64,000 bases of DNA from Candidatus Anaerostipes excrementavium (GTDB lineage: Bacteria > Bacillota > Clostridia > Lachnospirales > Lachnospiraceae), in contig DXEM01000019.1 in the NCBI GenBank assembly GCA_019114985.1, positions 1 through 64,000 on the forward strand, read 5' to 3'. Both the position numbers and the translations under genes were made by a program. Shown piece by piece: positions 1 through 8,575 of this stretch; position 1 is the first letter of the stretch; each line of letters starts with the position of its first letter. The notes under the pieces are model-generated. The model made no database searches. It saw nothing but the letters and a program-made list of their open reading frames with translations, and had not been told where the DNA came from.

Positions 1-28
1 CAAACAAACAAACAAACAAACAAACAAA
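1..28. repeat. (CAAA)n tetranucleotide repeat at window edge
   Basis: Seven consecutive CAAA units run from the first base, so the array may continue to the left outside the window. No ORF crosses it here. Such arrays can vary in copy number by slippage. Whether this one affects the surface-protein gene about 270 bp downstream cannot be judged from one sequence. Confidence 0.8.
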
Positions 29-80
29 GCGTAGCTCTGCCCTTTTCTATTGTCAATACCCAAAACTGCATAAAATTAAC

Positions 81-126
81 AGGCGTATTCTGTCCGATTT
101 ATCACGGGCGGAATGCGCCTTTTTTT
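81..126 (+). terminator. Rho-independent terminator
   Basis: A long stem (AGGCGTATTCTGTCCG pairing with CGGGCGGAATGCGCCT, with G-U pairs) is followed by TTTTTTG. It probably ends a gene lying left of the window. Confidence 0.65.
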
Positions 127-190
127 GTTTCACAGGAAATTTTCGTTCCTATGAAACAAGAAACGCTCCGCAGGAATCGCACTGCGTCGG
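121..190 (-). repeat. Dispersed repeat element, copy 1
   Basis: Read on the minus strand, this stretch contains the blocks CGCAGTGCG, GCGGAGCGTTT and TTTCATAGGA...TTTCCTGTGAAAC. These match in the same order the elements at 27921-28050 and 28696-28775. The block TTTCATAGGA...TCCTRTGAAA forms a hairpin. A separate short hairpin (GAATCCTGC-AGA-GCAGGATTC) lies at 230-250. The remaining bases up to 299 hold only the ribosome binding site (GAAAGGA) of the next gene. Confidence 0.55.
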
Positions 191-299
191 GATGGAAGAT
201 AGCTGCTTTGCAGCCCCAACGCAGGCGGAGAATCCTGCAGAGCAGGATTCTGTTTAAGTTATAAGCAGCAATACATATCATATGGAAAGGATTTAGACG

Positions 300-3200
300 A
301 TGAAGAAAATGAAAAAATGTCTGGCATGCCTGTTGGCAATGACAATGGTACTAACCCTCTTGCCCTCCGGAGTGTCGGCGGCAGAGGATGATATGTCGGC
401 GGATAAAACGCCTGTGTGTACCTGCGAGACGGCCTGTACAGAGGACGCTATGAACGAGGACTGTCCGGTCTGCGGAGCCGAGGGTGCGACTCCGGAAAAC
501 TGCGGTCAATATCAGGCATCGGAGCAGGAAGGGGACGGCGAGAAATCGAAGACCTCTAATCCTGAGGATTCCGCTTCCCAGAAGCAGTCCGCTACAGAGA
601 AAGTACAGACTCTGATCGATGATCTGCCTACAGTGAAGGAACTGAAAGCGATGAATAAGACAGAACAGCAGACGGTTTATGCTGATTTACAGAAAGCCTA
701 TGATGCATACGAGGCTCTGTCCGATGCTGAAAAGAAAGAAGTCACCGGCGCAGAGATTATGGATGACCTGTTTGCCGTATTCAACGGAATGACGAATGTT
801 TTGGCGGACAGCGGCTTTACCGTTACGGGCGGCGCGAGCGGAGCGGACTACGACCTTTCCGGCAACACGCTGACCATCAAGTCGAGTAAGCCCCTAACCA
901 TCTCCGCTGGGACGGCAGATAGCCCCATAACCGGGCAGATTGTAATTCAGCCTGGCATCAGCGCCAACCTGACGCTGGATGGGGTGAACCTGAACGGTGA
1001 GGAAGCTGATTTACTTGGTAACCGAGCAAAAAGCGCGATTGAGTTGTCCTCCAATTCTAGCTTGTCGCTGACATTGAACCAAAACACAAACAACACCCTG
1101 ACAGGAGGTTCTGACTCCTCTAATGAATCTGGTGCACCAGCCATACATGTACCGGAGGGTAGAACTCTGACGGTTCTGTGTGCGAATCAAAGTGACAATG
1201 GCCATATATGCGGTAATGCTTGCGGTTCATTGTCGGCTACAGGCGGTTCATCCGCAACCAACAATGGTGGCGTTGGGATCGGCGGTGGAATTAGTGGTAG
1301 TAGTGGGCCGGGCGGTGGTGGACTCACCAGCGAGGGATGCGGCACGGTTCTTCTACTGGGAGGAAAGATAACAGTAAACGCTGGAAGCAACCAATCCGGA
1401 AGCAACCCCGCCGTGGACATCGGCGGTGCGGATAATACAGGTGGCGTTGGCGGCGCAGGCGGCACCATTATCATTCTGACCAATGTAACAAGTTCCGACG
1501 ATACGCTCACAATTGGCGGCGGAAACAGCAATGCCGGACAAAGCGCCGCCGACAACGGTGCGGGCATCAAGCCCGGTTCCGGCGACAATACCTACGAGGT
1601 CTACGGCAATCTGTCCCTGCCCGCCGACCTCACCATTCCCAAGGGCGTGACCGTGATCATCCCCAGCGGTGCCACCCTGACCGTGCCCTCCGGCACGACG
1701 CTTACCAACAATGGCACCATCAGCGGCTCGGGTAAGGTTACGGGCGACGGGACATTCACGAATCACGGGGTAGTCAATATCACAACCAACGACTTCAATA
1801 ACAACACGGTTGCCGGAGCGTTCAATATCACCGGCGGTTCATCAGGCACCGCCTATACCTACGCCGGCGGCGTGCTGACCGTCAAGGACGGCGCCAACCT
1901 CACCATTTCCATGGCGGACGGGGCCACCGACCCCACCAGCGACCGCATTGTGATCGCCCAGAACGCCACAGCGACCATCGCCCTGGATGGGGTGAAAATC
2001 AACGCACCGCAACAAACGAGTGCGATTGACCTTTCCTCAGGCTCCAAACTGACCCTGATTTTGCCCGCCGGCACAGAGAGCACTCTCGTGGGGGGAAACT
2101 GGGACAGCAGTGACCTTAGCGGAAACAGTTCCGGCTGTGCTGGCATCCATGTGCCCAATGGCGCTACGCTCAATATCAAGTGTTCTGAAACCGATATGCA
2201 CACCTGCTCGGAATCCTCCTGCGGCAAATTGTCTGCCACGGGTGGCTACTATTCTGCCGGCATCGGCGGCAATCAGAATGAGACCTGCGGTACAATTATC
2301 ATTGATGGAGGGATTGTGAACGCTACTGGCAGTATCAATGCCGCCGGGATTGGCGGCGGCGATAAGGGCAGCGGCGGGGATATCACGATCAACGGCGGCG
2401 TCGTAACGGCCAAGCTCGCCTCCGACGGCGGCGGTAACGGCGCGGGCATCGGCGGCGGAGCGGGTGCGGACAACGGCACATTCAGCACCAGCATTGATGG
2501 TACCACCGGCAACGCCGTGATTTTTGCCAGCAGCAGCCTTGCCGGAAACGAGATTGGCGATGACGAAGACACCTCCGACTGGAGCGGCGTGATCTTCCGG
2601 GGCAAGGAAGGCAAGGTATACGGCAATGTCACCCTGTCCGACAGCTTTGAAATCCCCGAGGACTACACCCTCACGATCCCCGATGGAACCAAGCTGACTA
2701 TCCCTGAGAGTGTTGCCATCACCAACAACGGAACAATAGATATGGTAGATAACGGCAAAATCGACCCGGAGAGCCGGATAAGCGGCAGCGGTGAGATTCG
2801 GCAGTTCTACACTGTGACTTTTAACACAAACGGGCATGGGACGGCTCCGGAGAATATCCTCGCTGTCAAAGACAGTAAGATCACCCAGCCCAATAAGCCA
2901 ACTGCAACGGGCTATACCTTTGATGGCTGGTATAAGGACAAGAACTGCACAACGCCTTGGACCTTTGACACCGATACTATAACGGAGAAAACCACCCTGT
3001 ACGCCAAGTGGCTGCTCAACACCACCCCTATTCTTCCCGGCACCACCGTACGCTACATTGTGCAGCACTACAAGGAGGGCGACAGCGGCTATATCTTGGC
3101 GGAAACGGAGTGTCCTGCCGGAGAGATTGGCGACACCGTCACCGCCCAGCCCAAGACCTACAGCGGCTATGTCTATAACGCAGAGAAATCCACTGCCAGC

Positions 3201-4712
3201 GGGACATTGAAAGAGCTCAAGGCCGATGGCGATATTGTAATCCTGAAGCTGTACTATGATGACAGCAACGCCCCCGAAGGCACGATTTCCGTGGAGGATA
3301 ACGAATGGGGAACTTTTACAGAAGACATCTCATTCCGTATATTCAGTAAAAATAAGTATGATGTAACCATTAACGCAAAAGATAATGAAATTGACGTTGC
3401 CAAAACAGAATATCTCCTGTCTGAAAAAGAACTTTCTAAAACGGATCTTGAAGATCAGACCGGTTGGACAGCGTATGATAAAAAATTCAGCATTGAGAAC
3501 GAAGGCAAATATATCATCTATGTGAGGATAACCGACAAGGCAGGCAATCAAACTTACATCAGATCCAACGGATTGGTTCTTGATCAAACGGCACCGGTGA
3601 TCCGCGGTATTGAGAACGGCAAAACCTACTGCTCCGCTGTGGAGGCCACAGTGGATGAGAAATATCTCGATAAAGTAACGGTAAACGGAAAAGCGGTTAC
3701 GGTTACGGATGGGAAGTTTACCGTCAGTCCGGCAGAAGGCGAACAGACCATAATTGCCGCCGACAAGGCAGGAAACGAAACAACATATACCGTGACTGTA
3801 AACAACGGACATCCTTGGGGAGAAGTTTCTTATGAATGGAAAAAGACGGAAGACGGTTATACGGTAACAGCAAAACGAACCTGCACAAAGAATGCCGCGC
3901 ATACACAGGAAGCCACGGCAAAGGCAGCCGGTGAAGTAACGGTAAAGCCAACCTGTACCGAGAAAGGCAAAACAACTTATACGGCAGCCTTTGATGCTGC
4001 CTGGGCAGGCAGTCCAACCAAAACGGTGGAAGATATTAATGAAACGGGACACGACCCTGATTCATCATGGACGCAGGAAAACGGAAAACATTATCATAAG
4101 TGCAAAAACGGCTGCGGCACACATCTTAACGAAGCGGACTGCTCCGGCGGGACAGCCACCTGTACCGAGAAAGCAAAGTGTACGGTCTGCGGCAATCCAT
4201 ACGGAGAAAAGGATGCAGATCATCATACAGGAGACACAGAAGTCCGTGACAAGAAAGAAGCGTCCTGCACGGAAAACGGCTATACCGGAGATACCTACTG
4301 TAAGGCTTGTGATGCCAAGCTTCAGACAGGTTCTGTGATTCCTGCCGCGGGACATACCTTTGAGTGGAAGATTGACAAAGAAGCCCAGGTGGGCACAGCA
4401 GGAGCAAAACATGAGGAATGCACCGTCTGCGGCTACGCAAAAGAAGCAGTGGAAATCCCGGCTCTGAAAGCAGAAGAATATCCACCGGTCGTAAAGGACA
4501 CCGACGGCGGCAAGGTGACGGTCACTCCGGAGAATCCAAAGGCGGATGAAAATTCCCCTCAGAGCGATCATGAAAGTCAAATGGATGGACACTCCCCTCA
4601 TGCAGGAGACGACAGTCATATGACACTGTGGCTTGCGGTTCTGCTGGCGGCAGGCGCCGGTCTTAGCGGCATGACAGCTTACAGCCGCAGAAAGAAAAAA
4701 CATCATAGATAA
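300..4712 (+). CDS. Large mosaic cell-surface protein with degenerate sortase signal
   Basis: The 1470-residue product starts with a typical signal peptide (residues 1-28). A Cys-containing segment (about 38-70) and a helical segment common in clostridial surface proteins (about 103-170) follow. Two related beta-rich, carbohydrate-binding-like units (about 172-300 and 505-690) are separated by Gly-rich linkers. Next come an InlB-type repeat with TFDGWY (about 835-905), a MucBP-like segment starting TVRYIVQHYKEG (about 912-985), Ig-like segments (about 990-1170) and Cys-pair repeats such as CTVCG (about 1180-1410). The C-terminus has PHAGDDS, a hydrophobic helix and RRKKKHHR. That is the layout of a sortase substrate of PQTGD type, but the Thr is replaced by Ala. 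The segment from about 0.8 to 3.3 kb is visibly richer in GC than its neighbours, and the 3.3-3.6 kb segment is AT-richer, so the gene is probably a recombinant mosaic. The ligand is unknown. The start is supported by GAAAGGA nine bases upstream. Confidence 0.85.
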   Translation: MKKMKKCLACLLAMTMVLTLLPSGVSAAEDDMSADKTPVCTCETACTEDAMNEDCPVCGAEGATPENCGQYQASEQEGDGEKSKTSNPEDSASQKQSATEKVQTLIDDLPTVKELKAMNKTEQQTVYADLQKAYDAYEALSDAEKKEVTGAEIMDDLFAVFNGMTNVLADSGFTVTGGASGADYDLSGNTLTIKSSKPLTISAGTADSPITGQIVIQPGISANLTLDGVNLNGEEADLLGNRAKSAIELSSNSSLSLTLNQNTNNTLTGGSDSSNESGAPAIHVPEGRTLTVLCANQSDNGHICGNACGSLSATGGSSATNNGGVGIGGGISGSSGPGGGGLTSEGCGTVLLLGGKITVNAGSNQSGSNPAVDIGGADNTGGVGGAGGTIIILTNVTSSDDTLTIGGGNSNAGQSAADNGAGIKPGSGDNTYEVYGNLSLPADLTIPKGVTVIIPSGATLTVPSGTTLTNNGTISGSGKVTGDGTFTNHGVVNITTNDFNNNTVAGAFNITGGSSGTAYTYAGGVLTVKDGANLTISMADGATDPTSDRIVIAQNATATIALDGVKINAPQQTSAIDLSSGSKLTLILPAGTESTLVGGNWDSSDLSGNSSGCAGIHVPNGATLNIKCSETDMHTCSESSCGKLSATGGYYSAGIGGNQNETCGTIIIDGGIVNATGSINAAGIGGGDKGSGGDITINGGVVTAKLASDGGGNGAGIGGGAGADNGTFSTSIDGTTGNAVIFASSSLAGNEIGDDEDTSDWSGVIFRGKEGKVYGNVTLSDSFEIPEDYTLTIPDGTKLTIPESVAITNNGTIDMVDNGKIDPESRISGSGEIRQFYTVTFNTNGHGTAPENILAVKDSKITQPNKPTATGYTFDGWYKDKNCTTPWTFDTDTITEKTTLYAKWLLNTTPILPGTTVRYIVQHYKEGDSGYILAETECPAGEIGDTVTAQPKTYSGYVYNAEKSTASGTLKELKADGDIVILKLYYDDSNAPEGTISVEDNEWGTFTEDISFRIFSKNKYDVTINAKDNEIDVAKTEYLLSEKELSKTDLEDQTGWTAYDKKFSIENEGKYIIYVRITDKAGNQTYIRSNGLVLDQTAPVIRGIENGKTYCSAVEATVDEKYLDKVTVNGKAVTVTDGKFTVSPAEGEQTIIAADKAGNETTYTVTVNNGHPWGEVSYEWKKTEDGYTVTAKRTCTKNAAHTQEATAKAAGEVTVKPTCTEKGKTTYTAAFDAAWAGSPTKTVEDINETGHDPDSSWTQENGKHYHKCKNGCGTHLNEADCSGGTATCTEKAKCTVCGNPYGEKDADHHTGDTEVRDKKEASCTENGYTGDTYCKACDAKLQTGSVIPAAGHTFEWKIDKEAQVGTAGAKHEECTVCGYAKEAVEIPALKAEEYPPVVKDTDGGKVTVTPENPKADENSPQSDHESQMDGHSPHAGDDSHMTLWLAVLLAAGAGLSGMTAYSRRKKKHHR

Positions 4713-4753
4713 AACAATACAAAAGAATCCCTGAGGAATTCAGAAATCAAAAT

Positions 4754-4790
4754 AAGGCGGCCCCAAAAGTTAGACTTTTGGAGCCGCCTT
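4754..4790. terminator. Bidirectional terminator between convergent genes
   Basis: The stem AAGGCGGC(c)CCAAAAGT / ACTTTTGG(a)GCCGCCTT has a three-base loop (TAG). It sits between the surface-protein gene and the convergent divIC gene. Confidence 0.8.
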
Positions 4791-4813
4791 CCTGAATCTC
4801 ATGAGATTCTTTC

Positions 4814-5116
4814 TTATTCTTCTTCATCGGCTTTTAAGAGATATTCTCCCGGGTACAGGAGTCCGAACTTCTCTGTCGCCATCTTCTCGATAAACTCTTT
4901 TGTTTTCACGTATTCTTTCTTGTCTTTTAATTCTTTCTTTTCCTTTTTTGCATCCCTGATATCAGCTTCTACCTGTTTCTCTTCTTTTTTCAGTTCCCTC
5001 GACTGCCTGTACAAGCCAAGATAAGAAACAGACATGGCAATCACAAACACCAAAACAAAGAAGAAAACGATCTTCGTCCTCTGGTCCATCTGCTTATTTT
5101 TTCTCTTTTTTTTCAT
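4814..5116 (-). CDS. divIC: Septum formation initiator, DivIC/FtsB family
   Basis: The product has a basic N-terminus, one membrane helix (about residues 17-36) and a Lys/Glu-rich coiled coil (about 40-80). It ends with the FGLLYPGEYLL-type tail common to DivIC/FtsB proteins, which bridge the divisome through FtsL. I chose the ATG at 5116 because AGGTGG lies five bases upstream. The ORF-track start at 5125 is a GTG inside that ribosome binding site. The 5' end overlaps yabQ. It is the last gene of the hup-rqcP-yabP-yabQ-divIC run. In many Firmicutes spoIIE follows close by, but here a surface-protein gene does. Confidence 0.85.
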   Translation of the reverse strand: MKKKRKNKQMDQRTKIVFFFVLVFVIAMSVSYLGLYRQSRELKKEEKQVEADIRDAKKEKKELKDKKEYVKTKEFIEKMATEKFGLLYPGEYLLKADEEE

Positions 5117-5567
5117 GAAAACCACCTCGTTTGCCGCCTCTCTTTAGTACCATTTTAACGGATTGTCTTTCTTTTTTCAATTTCCACTTTATATTCCTCT
5201 TGATCCTGACCGCCGGCCGATTAGCCAGATGAAAGCCTGCCCCTAATATATGGCGCAGCTTCCCGAACAGCAGCGTCGATATCTTAAGAATATAGGGACT
5301 TCCTTTCCAATAATAGGCGGCCATTCCAAGAAGCAGTCCAAAGAAAAAAAATCCTCTTGGCTGCCCCTGATTATATCCGCATAAAAATACAAAACTGGCA
5401 ATCCCAACAAACATCCAAAAAACCAGATCCTCCAAAATGACGAAGAAACTTTTATGTATCCAGGCTCTGCGAAACCCCCGAATCACATCATAGACCATCA
5501 GGAGTGACGCACCGAATAAAATAGACGCCCCAAAGAATAAAATCTGTCCGATCACTGCTTCTTTCAT
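5094..5567 (-). CDS. yabQ: Spore cortex biosynthesis protein YabQ
   Basis: The 157-residue protein has four or so hydrophobic helices in its first 100 residues and a basic C-terminal tail, as in YabQ. YabQ is a mother-cell membrane protein needed for spore cortex formation in Bacillus subtilis. The ATG abuts the stop of yabP, so the two are probably co-translated. Its presence right after yabP supports both the assignment and a spore-forming host. Confidence 0.88.
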   Translation of the reverse strand: MKEAVIGQILFFGASILFGASLLMVYDVIRGFRRAWIHKSFFVILEDLVFWMFVGIASFVFLCGYNQGQPRGFFFFGLLLGMAAYYWKGSPYILKISTLLFGKLRHILGAGFHLANRPAVRIKRNIKWKLKKERQSVKMVLKRGGKRGGFHEKKEKK

Positions 5568-5854
5568 TATTTAAACAGCCTTCCAAGAATTCCTTCCTTG
5601 CGTCCGGACGACTCGTCCACGTTGGAGTATAGGAAGCTTTCGACTTTTCCGTCGATCTCTACCTCTCCCTTCTCTACCAGCAAACGTTTGACATGCAGAT
5701 TCGTTCCTTTGATCATTAAAAGCCCTTGTTCTGTATCCAGAATAATCTCATTTAAGTCAAAAGAAACTACGTCCCGAACGCCGGTTATGACCCCCAGAGA
5801 ACGATTCAAAAGACTCACCTTATGCGTCTTCATAGGTTGTCTATCTTCTATCAT
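5567..5854 (-). CDS. yabP: Sporulation protein YabP
   Basis: The 95-residue product matches the compact beta-rich YabP/YqfC type. It has the segment HKVSLLNRSLGVITGV near the N-terminus and a middle block with MIKGTNLHVKRL. YabP is required for correct spore coat and cortex assembly. The gene lies between rqcP and yabQ, the conserved order in spore formers. The first six or so residues before MKTHKV may not be translated, since a second ATG follows. Confidence 0.88.
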   Translation of the reverse strand: MIEDRQPMKTHKVSLLNRSLGVITGVRDVVSFDLNEIILDTEQGLLMIKGTNLHVKRLLVEKGEVEIDGKVESFLYSNVDESSGRKEGILGRLFK

Positions 5855-5909
5855 ATCATCTTCTCCTTTCGATTTTGTATATCATATGAAAGGAGAAATC
5901 AAAACATGC

Positions 5910-6149
5910 CTATAAATAACGATATAATTCATTGGCCTGATCTTTTTTCACAGTGTCCATGACAGCCAAAACTTCCACTGCCACTTCTCGGTTGCCAAAC
6001 TGAATCCTGATCTGATCGCCTGGCTTTACGTTGGTACCGGCTTTCGCTGCCTTTCCATTGACTGTGACTCTTCCCGCAGAACAAGCCTCATTCGCCACAG
6101 TTCTTCTCTTAATCAATCTTGATACCTTTAAGTATTTATCCAGCCTCAT
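5910..6149 (-). CDS. rqcP: S4-domain RNA-binding protein, RqcP (YabO) family
   Basis: The 79-residue protein is essentially one S4 domain: MRLDKYLKVSRLIKRRTVA, then GRVTVNG and KPGDQIRI. RqcP works with RqcH at obstructed 50S subunits during Ala-tailing in ribosome quality control. I moved the start from 6173 to the ATG at 6149, because GGAGGTG sits nine bases upstream of it and conserved homology begins at MRLDKYL. Its position between hup and yabP matches the Bacillus yabO locus. Confidence 0.88.
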   Translation of the reverse strand: MRLDKYLKVSRLIKRRTVANEACSAGRVTVNGKAAKAGTNVKPGDQIRIQFGNREVAVEVLAVMDTVKKDQANELYRYL

Positions 6150-6220
6150 GAAATATTCACCTCCAAACTGCATCTTCTACCCGAAGGTTTCATTTCACAG
6201 GAGCACAGCTGCCCATGAAA

Positions 6221-6255
6221 TAAAAAGCTGCCGATTGAAGAAACCGGCAGTTTTT
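6221..6255. terminator. Terminator downstream of hup
   Basis: On the minus strand CTGCCGG-N9-TCGGCAG is followed by CTTTTTATTT. A second hairpin (ATTTCATGGG...CCTGTGAAAT) follows at 6192-6221. It resembles the stem of the dispersed repeats elsewhere in the window. Confidence 0.7.
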
Positions 6256-6273
6256 AAAATCAAATGAACTTTC

Positions 6274-6549
6274 TTATTCGTTTACGATGTCTTTTAATGC
6301 TTTTCCAGCTTTGAACTTCGGTGCCTTAGAAGCAGCAATCTTCATGATCTCACCGCTGCGAGGGTTTCTTCCTTCTCTTGCAGCTCTGTGAGATACTTCA
6401 AATGTTCCAAATCCAACTAACTGGATCTTCTCACCTTTCTTTAATTCTTCTGCTACAACATCTGTAAATGCCTTTAAAGCCTTCTCAGCATCTTTCTTAG
6501 ACAATTCTGTTCTTTTTGCAATTGCTGCGACTAATTCTGTCTTGTTCAT
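6274..6549 (-). CDS. hup: HU-family DNA-binding protein
   Basis: The 91-residue protein is a full-length HU. It starts MNKTELVAAIA, has the GFGTFEV block, and has the DNA-binding arm GRNPRSGEIMKI. HU bends and compacts DNA as a dimer. AGGAGGA lies seven bases before the ATG. A near-consensus promoter is at 6615-6643 and a terminator follows, so hup is mainly its own transcription unit with some read-through into rqcP. Confidence 0.95.
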   Translation of the reverse strand: MNKTELVAAIAKRTELSKKDAEKALKAFTDVVAEELKKGEKIQLVGFGTFEVSHRAAREGRNPRSGEIMKIAASKAPKFKAGKALKDIVNE

Positions 6550-6614
6550 TTATTCTTCCTCCTAATCTCAATCCAAACATAATAAATGATATGTTCTTGA
6601 ATTCGCATAAGATA

Positions 6615-6643
6615 ATTCTATAGTCTTTCGGAATGTTAGTCAA
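6615..6643 (-). promoter_or_regulatory. Sigma-A-type promoter of hup
   Basis: On the minus strand TTGACT is followed after 17 bases by TAGAAT, about 65 bp upstream of the hup start codon. Confidence 0.65.
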
Positions 6644-6807
6644 GTAAAAAATATTCAAAAACCACGTTTTTATGCTACTTTCATGGTTTTTTTCCTTGTT
6701 TTTCCACCGAACCTTCCCTCCGGCTGCTCCGTGAGCCTTTTTCTTCTACCACAATCCAAAGGAACTATGGTATACTAGTACAAAAGATTATAAGAAAGAG
6801 GATACAT

Positions 6808-7644
6808 ATGATTCAATTAGGAAAATTTCAAGATTTATATATTGTTAAGAAAAAAGACTTTGGAGTCTACGTCAACGACCGGAAAGATTCTGCGGAGGGA
6901 AGCATCCTGCTTCCTGCAAAACAGGTTCCCGAGGGAGCCCGCATCGGTGATTCCATCTCTTGCTTTGTCTATAAAGATTCGGAAGACCGGCCGATTGCAA
7001 CAGTGCATATTCCCAAAATCACGTTAGGCGCTATCCGACCTTTGAGAGTGAAAGAAATCAGCCGTATTGGGGCATTTCTTGACTGGGGACTTGAAAAAGA
7101 TCTGTTTCTCCCATTTAAAGAACAAGTTGGAGAGATCCGTCCCGGAAGAGATTATCTGGTTTCCTTATATATCGACAAGAGTTCCCGCCTGTGTGCTACC
7201 ATGAAAATCGGAAAATCACTCTCTTCCGACCATTCTTTGAAGGCAGGAGAGTGGGTGATGGGAACTGTCTACAATATCCACCCGGATCACGGCGCTTTTG
7301 TTGCTGTGGAAGATCAGTATCTTGGAAGAATTCCCAAACAGGAGATCCATGAGAAAATTTCCGTCGGTGACCATCTCCATCTGCGGATCGCATCCGTCTC
7401 TCCGGATGGGAAACTGAACCTAAGCCTTCATGATAAAGCATATCTTCAGATGGATCGGGATGCAAAACTGGTTATGGATACCATTGAGAGTTATGACGGA
7501 GTTCTCCCTTTTAACGATAAAGCAAAACCGGCTGTTATTGAACGGGAACTTGGTTTAAGCAAGAACGCATTTAAACGTGCCGTTGGCCGGCTTTTGAAAG
7601 AGAACAAGATTACGATTACGCCTACCGGCATTTTGAAAAAATAA
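6808..7644 (+). CDS. S1-domain RNA-binding protein, CvfB/YitL family
   Basis: The 278-residue protein has several S1-like beta-barrels (about residues 5-65, 70-140, 145-210) with segments such as RIGAFLDWGLEKDLFLP and HGAFVAVEDQYLGRIP. The C-terminal winged helix ends in FKRAVGRLLKENKI. This is the CvfB architecture, known in Staphylococcus as a post-transcriptional virulence regulator that binds RNA. An extended -10 (TGGTATACT) ends at 6776. The next gene follows after 15 bases and is probably co-transcribed. Confidence 0.85.
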   Translation: MIQLGKFQDLYIVKKKDFGVYVNDRKDSAEGSILLPAKQVPEGARIGDSISCFVYKDSEDRPIATVHIPKITLGAIRPLRVKEISRIGAFLDWGLEKDLFLPFKEQVGEIRPGRDYLVSLYIDKSSRLCATMKIGKSLSSDHSLKAGEWVMGTVYNIHPDHGAFVAVEDQYLGRIPKQEIHEKISVGDHLHLRIASVSPDGKLNLSLHDKAYLQMDRDAKLVMDTIESYDGVLPFNDKAKPAVIERELGLSKNAFKRAVGRLLKENKITITPTGILKK

Positions 7645-7659
7645 AGGAGATTTTTTTAC

Positions 7660-8568
7660 ATGAATTACTTTAAATCATCGGGCTTCTTCTGCTTGTTTTT
7701 TGTATTTATTTTCTGGTTCTTCAACATCTTCCTGGCTATCTTTATTCCGGATAGCCAGGTAATTACGATCCTGATTTACCTGGGACTCATCGTCGTTTCC
7801 CTGGCATATTTGACCCTATGCAGAAAAGATATTCCAAAAACACTTCGTCTTCACAAAGTGAATCTTTGGTCTGTATTTCTGATTCTTATCTTATCTGTCG
7901 TGGTTCGTCCGCTGACCGGTTTTTTCAGCCTGCTTGGAAATATGTTCTTTCAGGATCTTGTATCTTCATCCATCACCCAGGAAGTATCTTCCGGGCTTAT
8001 GATCGTTTTGGTATCCACAGCCCTTTTTCCGGGGATTGTCGAAGAACTGATTTTTCGAGGGATTATCTACTCTGATATGCGAAAAGCAAATCCAATCAAA
8101 GGGATTCTCTTATCTTCTTTATTTTTCGGAATTGCTCATATGAATTTCCTGCAGTTTTGTTATGCATTTGTCCTGGGTATTATTTTAGGAGTCCTTTTAG
8201 AAGCTGCGGACAGCCTTTTTGCTCCTATGCTCCTTCATGCCGCATTCAACGGAACTTCCCTGATTCTTACCTACCTCATGACATTGTTTCCTTCCATCTC
8301 CGACGCAGCCACCACAGGTACAGACATTCATTTGACGACGCTGATTGCTTTTCTGCCTTCTGCTATCATCAGTCTTATCCTAACGGTTCTTCTCATCGCT
8401 GCGATCGCTCATTTGAACGGGCGGCTCGGTTATATGAAGACATGGTTTTCCTCCAGGATCCGAAAGACCTGGCCAAAAGAAAAAGCCGCAAGCATCTCCT
8501 ACTTTGCGGCTGTTGGGATCTGTTTCTTTTTTGCGGTCTTTACAGAATTGCTTGCATCCATCGCCTAA
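7660..8568 (+). CDS. CPBP-family intramembrane metalloprotease
   Basis: The 302-residue multi-helix membrane protein carries the CPBP (Abi) motifs in order: EELIFRG (about residue 128), FFGIAHMNFLQF (about 150) and LLHAAFN (about 190). The glutamates and histidines of these motifs form the zinc site of Rce1-like proteases. The substrate is unknown. AAAGGAG precedes the ATG. It converges with panE, leaving only seven bases and no visible terminator. Confidence 0.85.
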   Translation: MNYFKSSGFFCLFFVFIFWFFNIFLAIFIPDSQVITILIYLGLIVVSLAYLTLCRKDIPKTLRLHKVNLWSVFLILILSVVVRPLTGFFSLLGNMFFQDLVSSSITQEVSSGLMIVLVSTALFPGIVEELIFRGIIYSDMRKANPIKGILLSSLFFGIAHMNFLQFCYAFVLGIILGVLLEAADSLFAPMLLHAAFNGTSLILTYLMTLFPSISDAATTGTDIHLTTLIAFLPSAIISLILTVLLIAAIAHLNGRLGYMKTWFSSRIRKTWPKEKAASISYFAAVGICFFFAVFTELLASIA

Positions 8569-8575
8569 TCTCATT

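Noticed and set aside
2037-3068. Long minus-strand ORF (343 aa) opposite the surface-protein gene
   Set aside because: It is a shadow of the GC-rich repetitive coding strand. It has no ribosome binding site and no recognisable domain.
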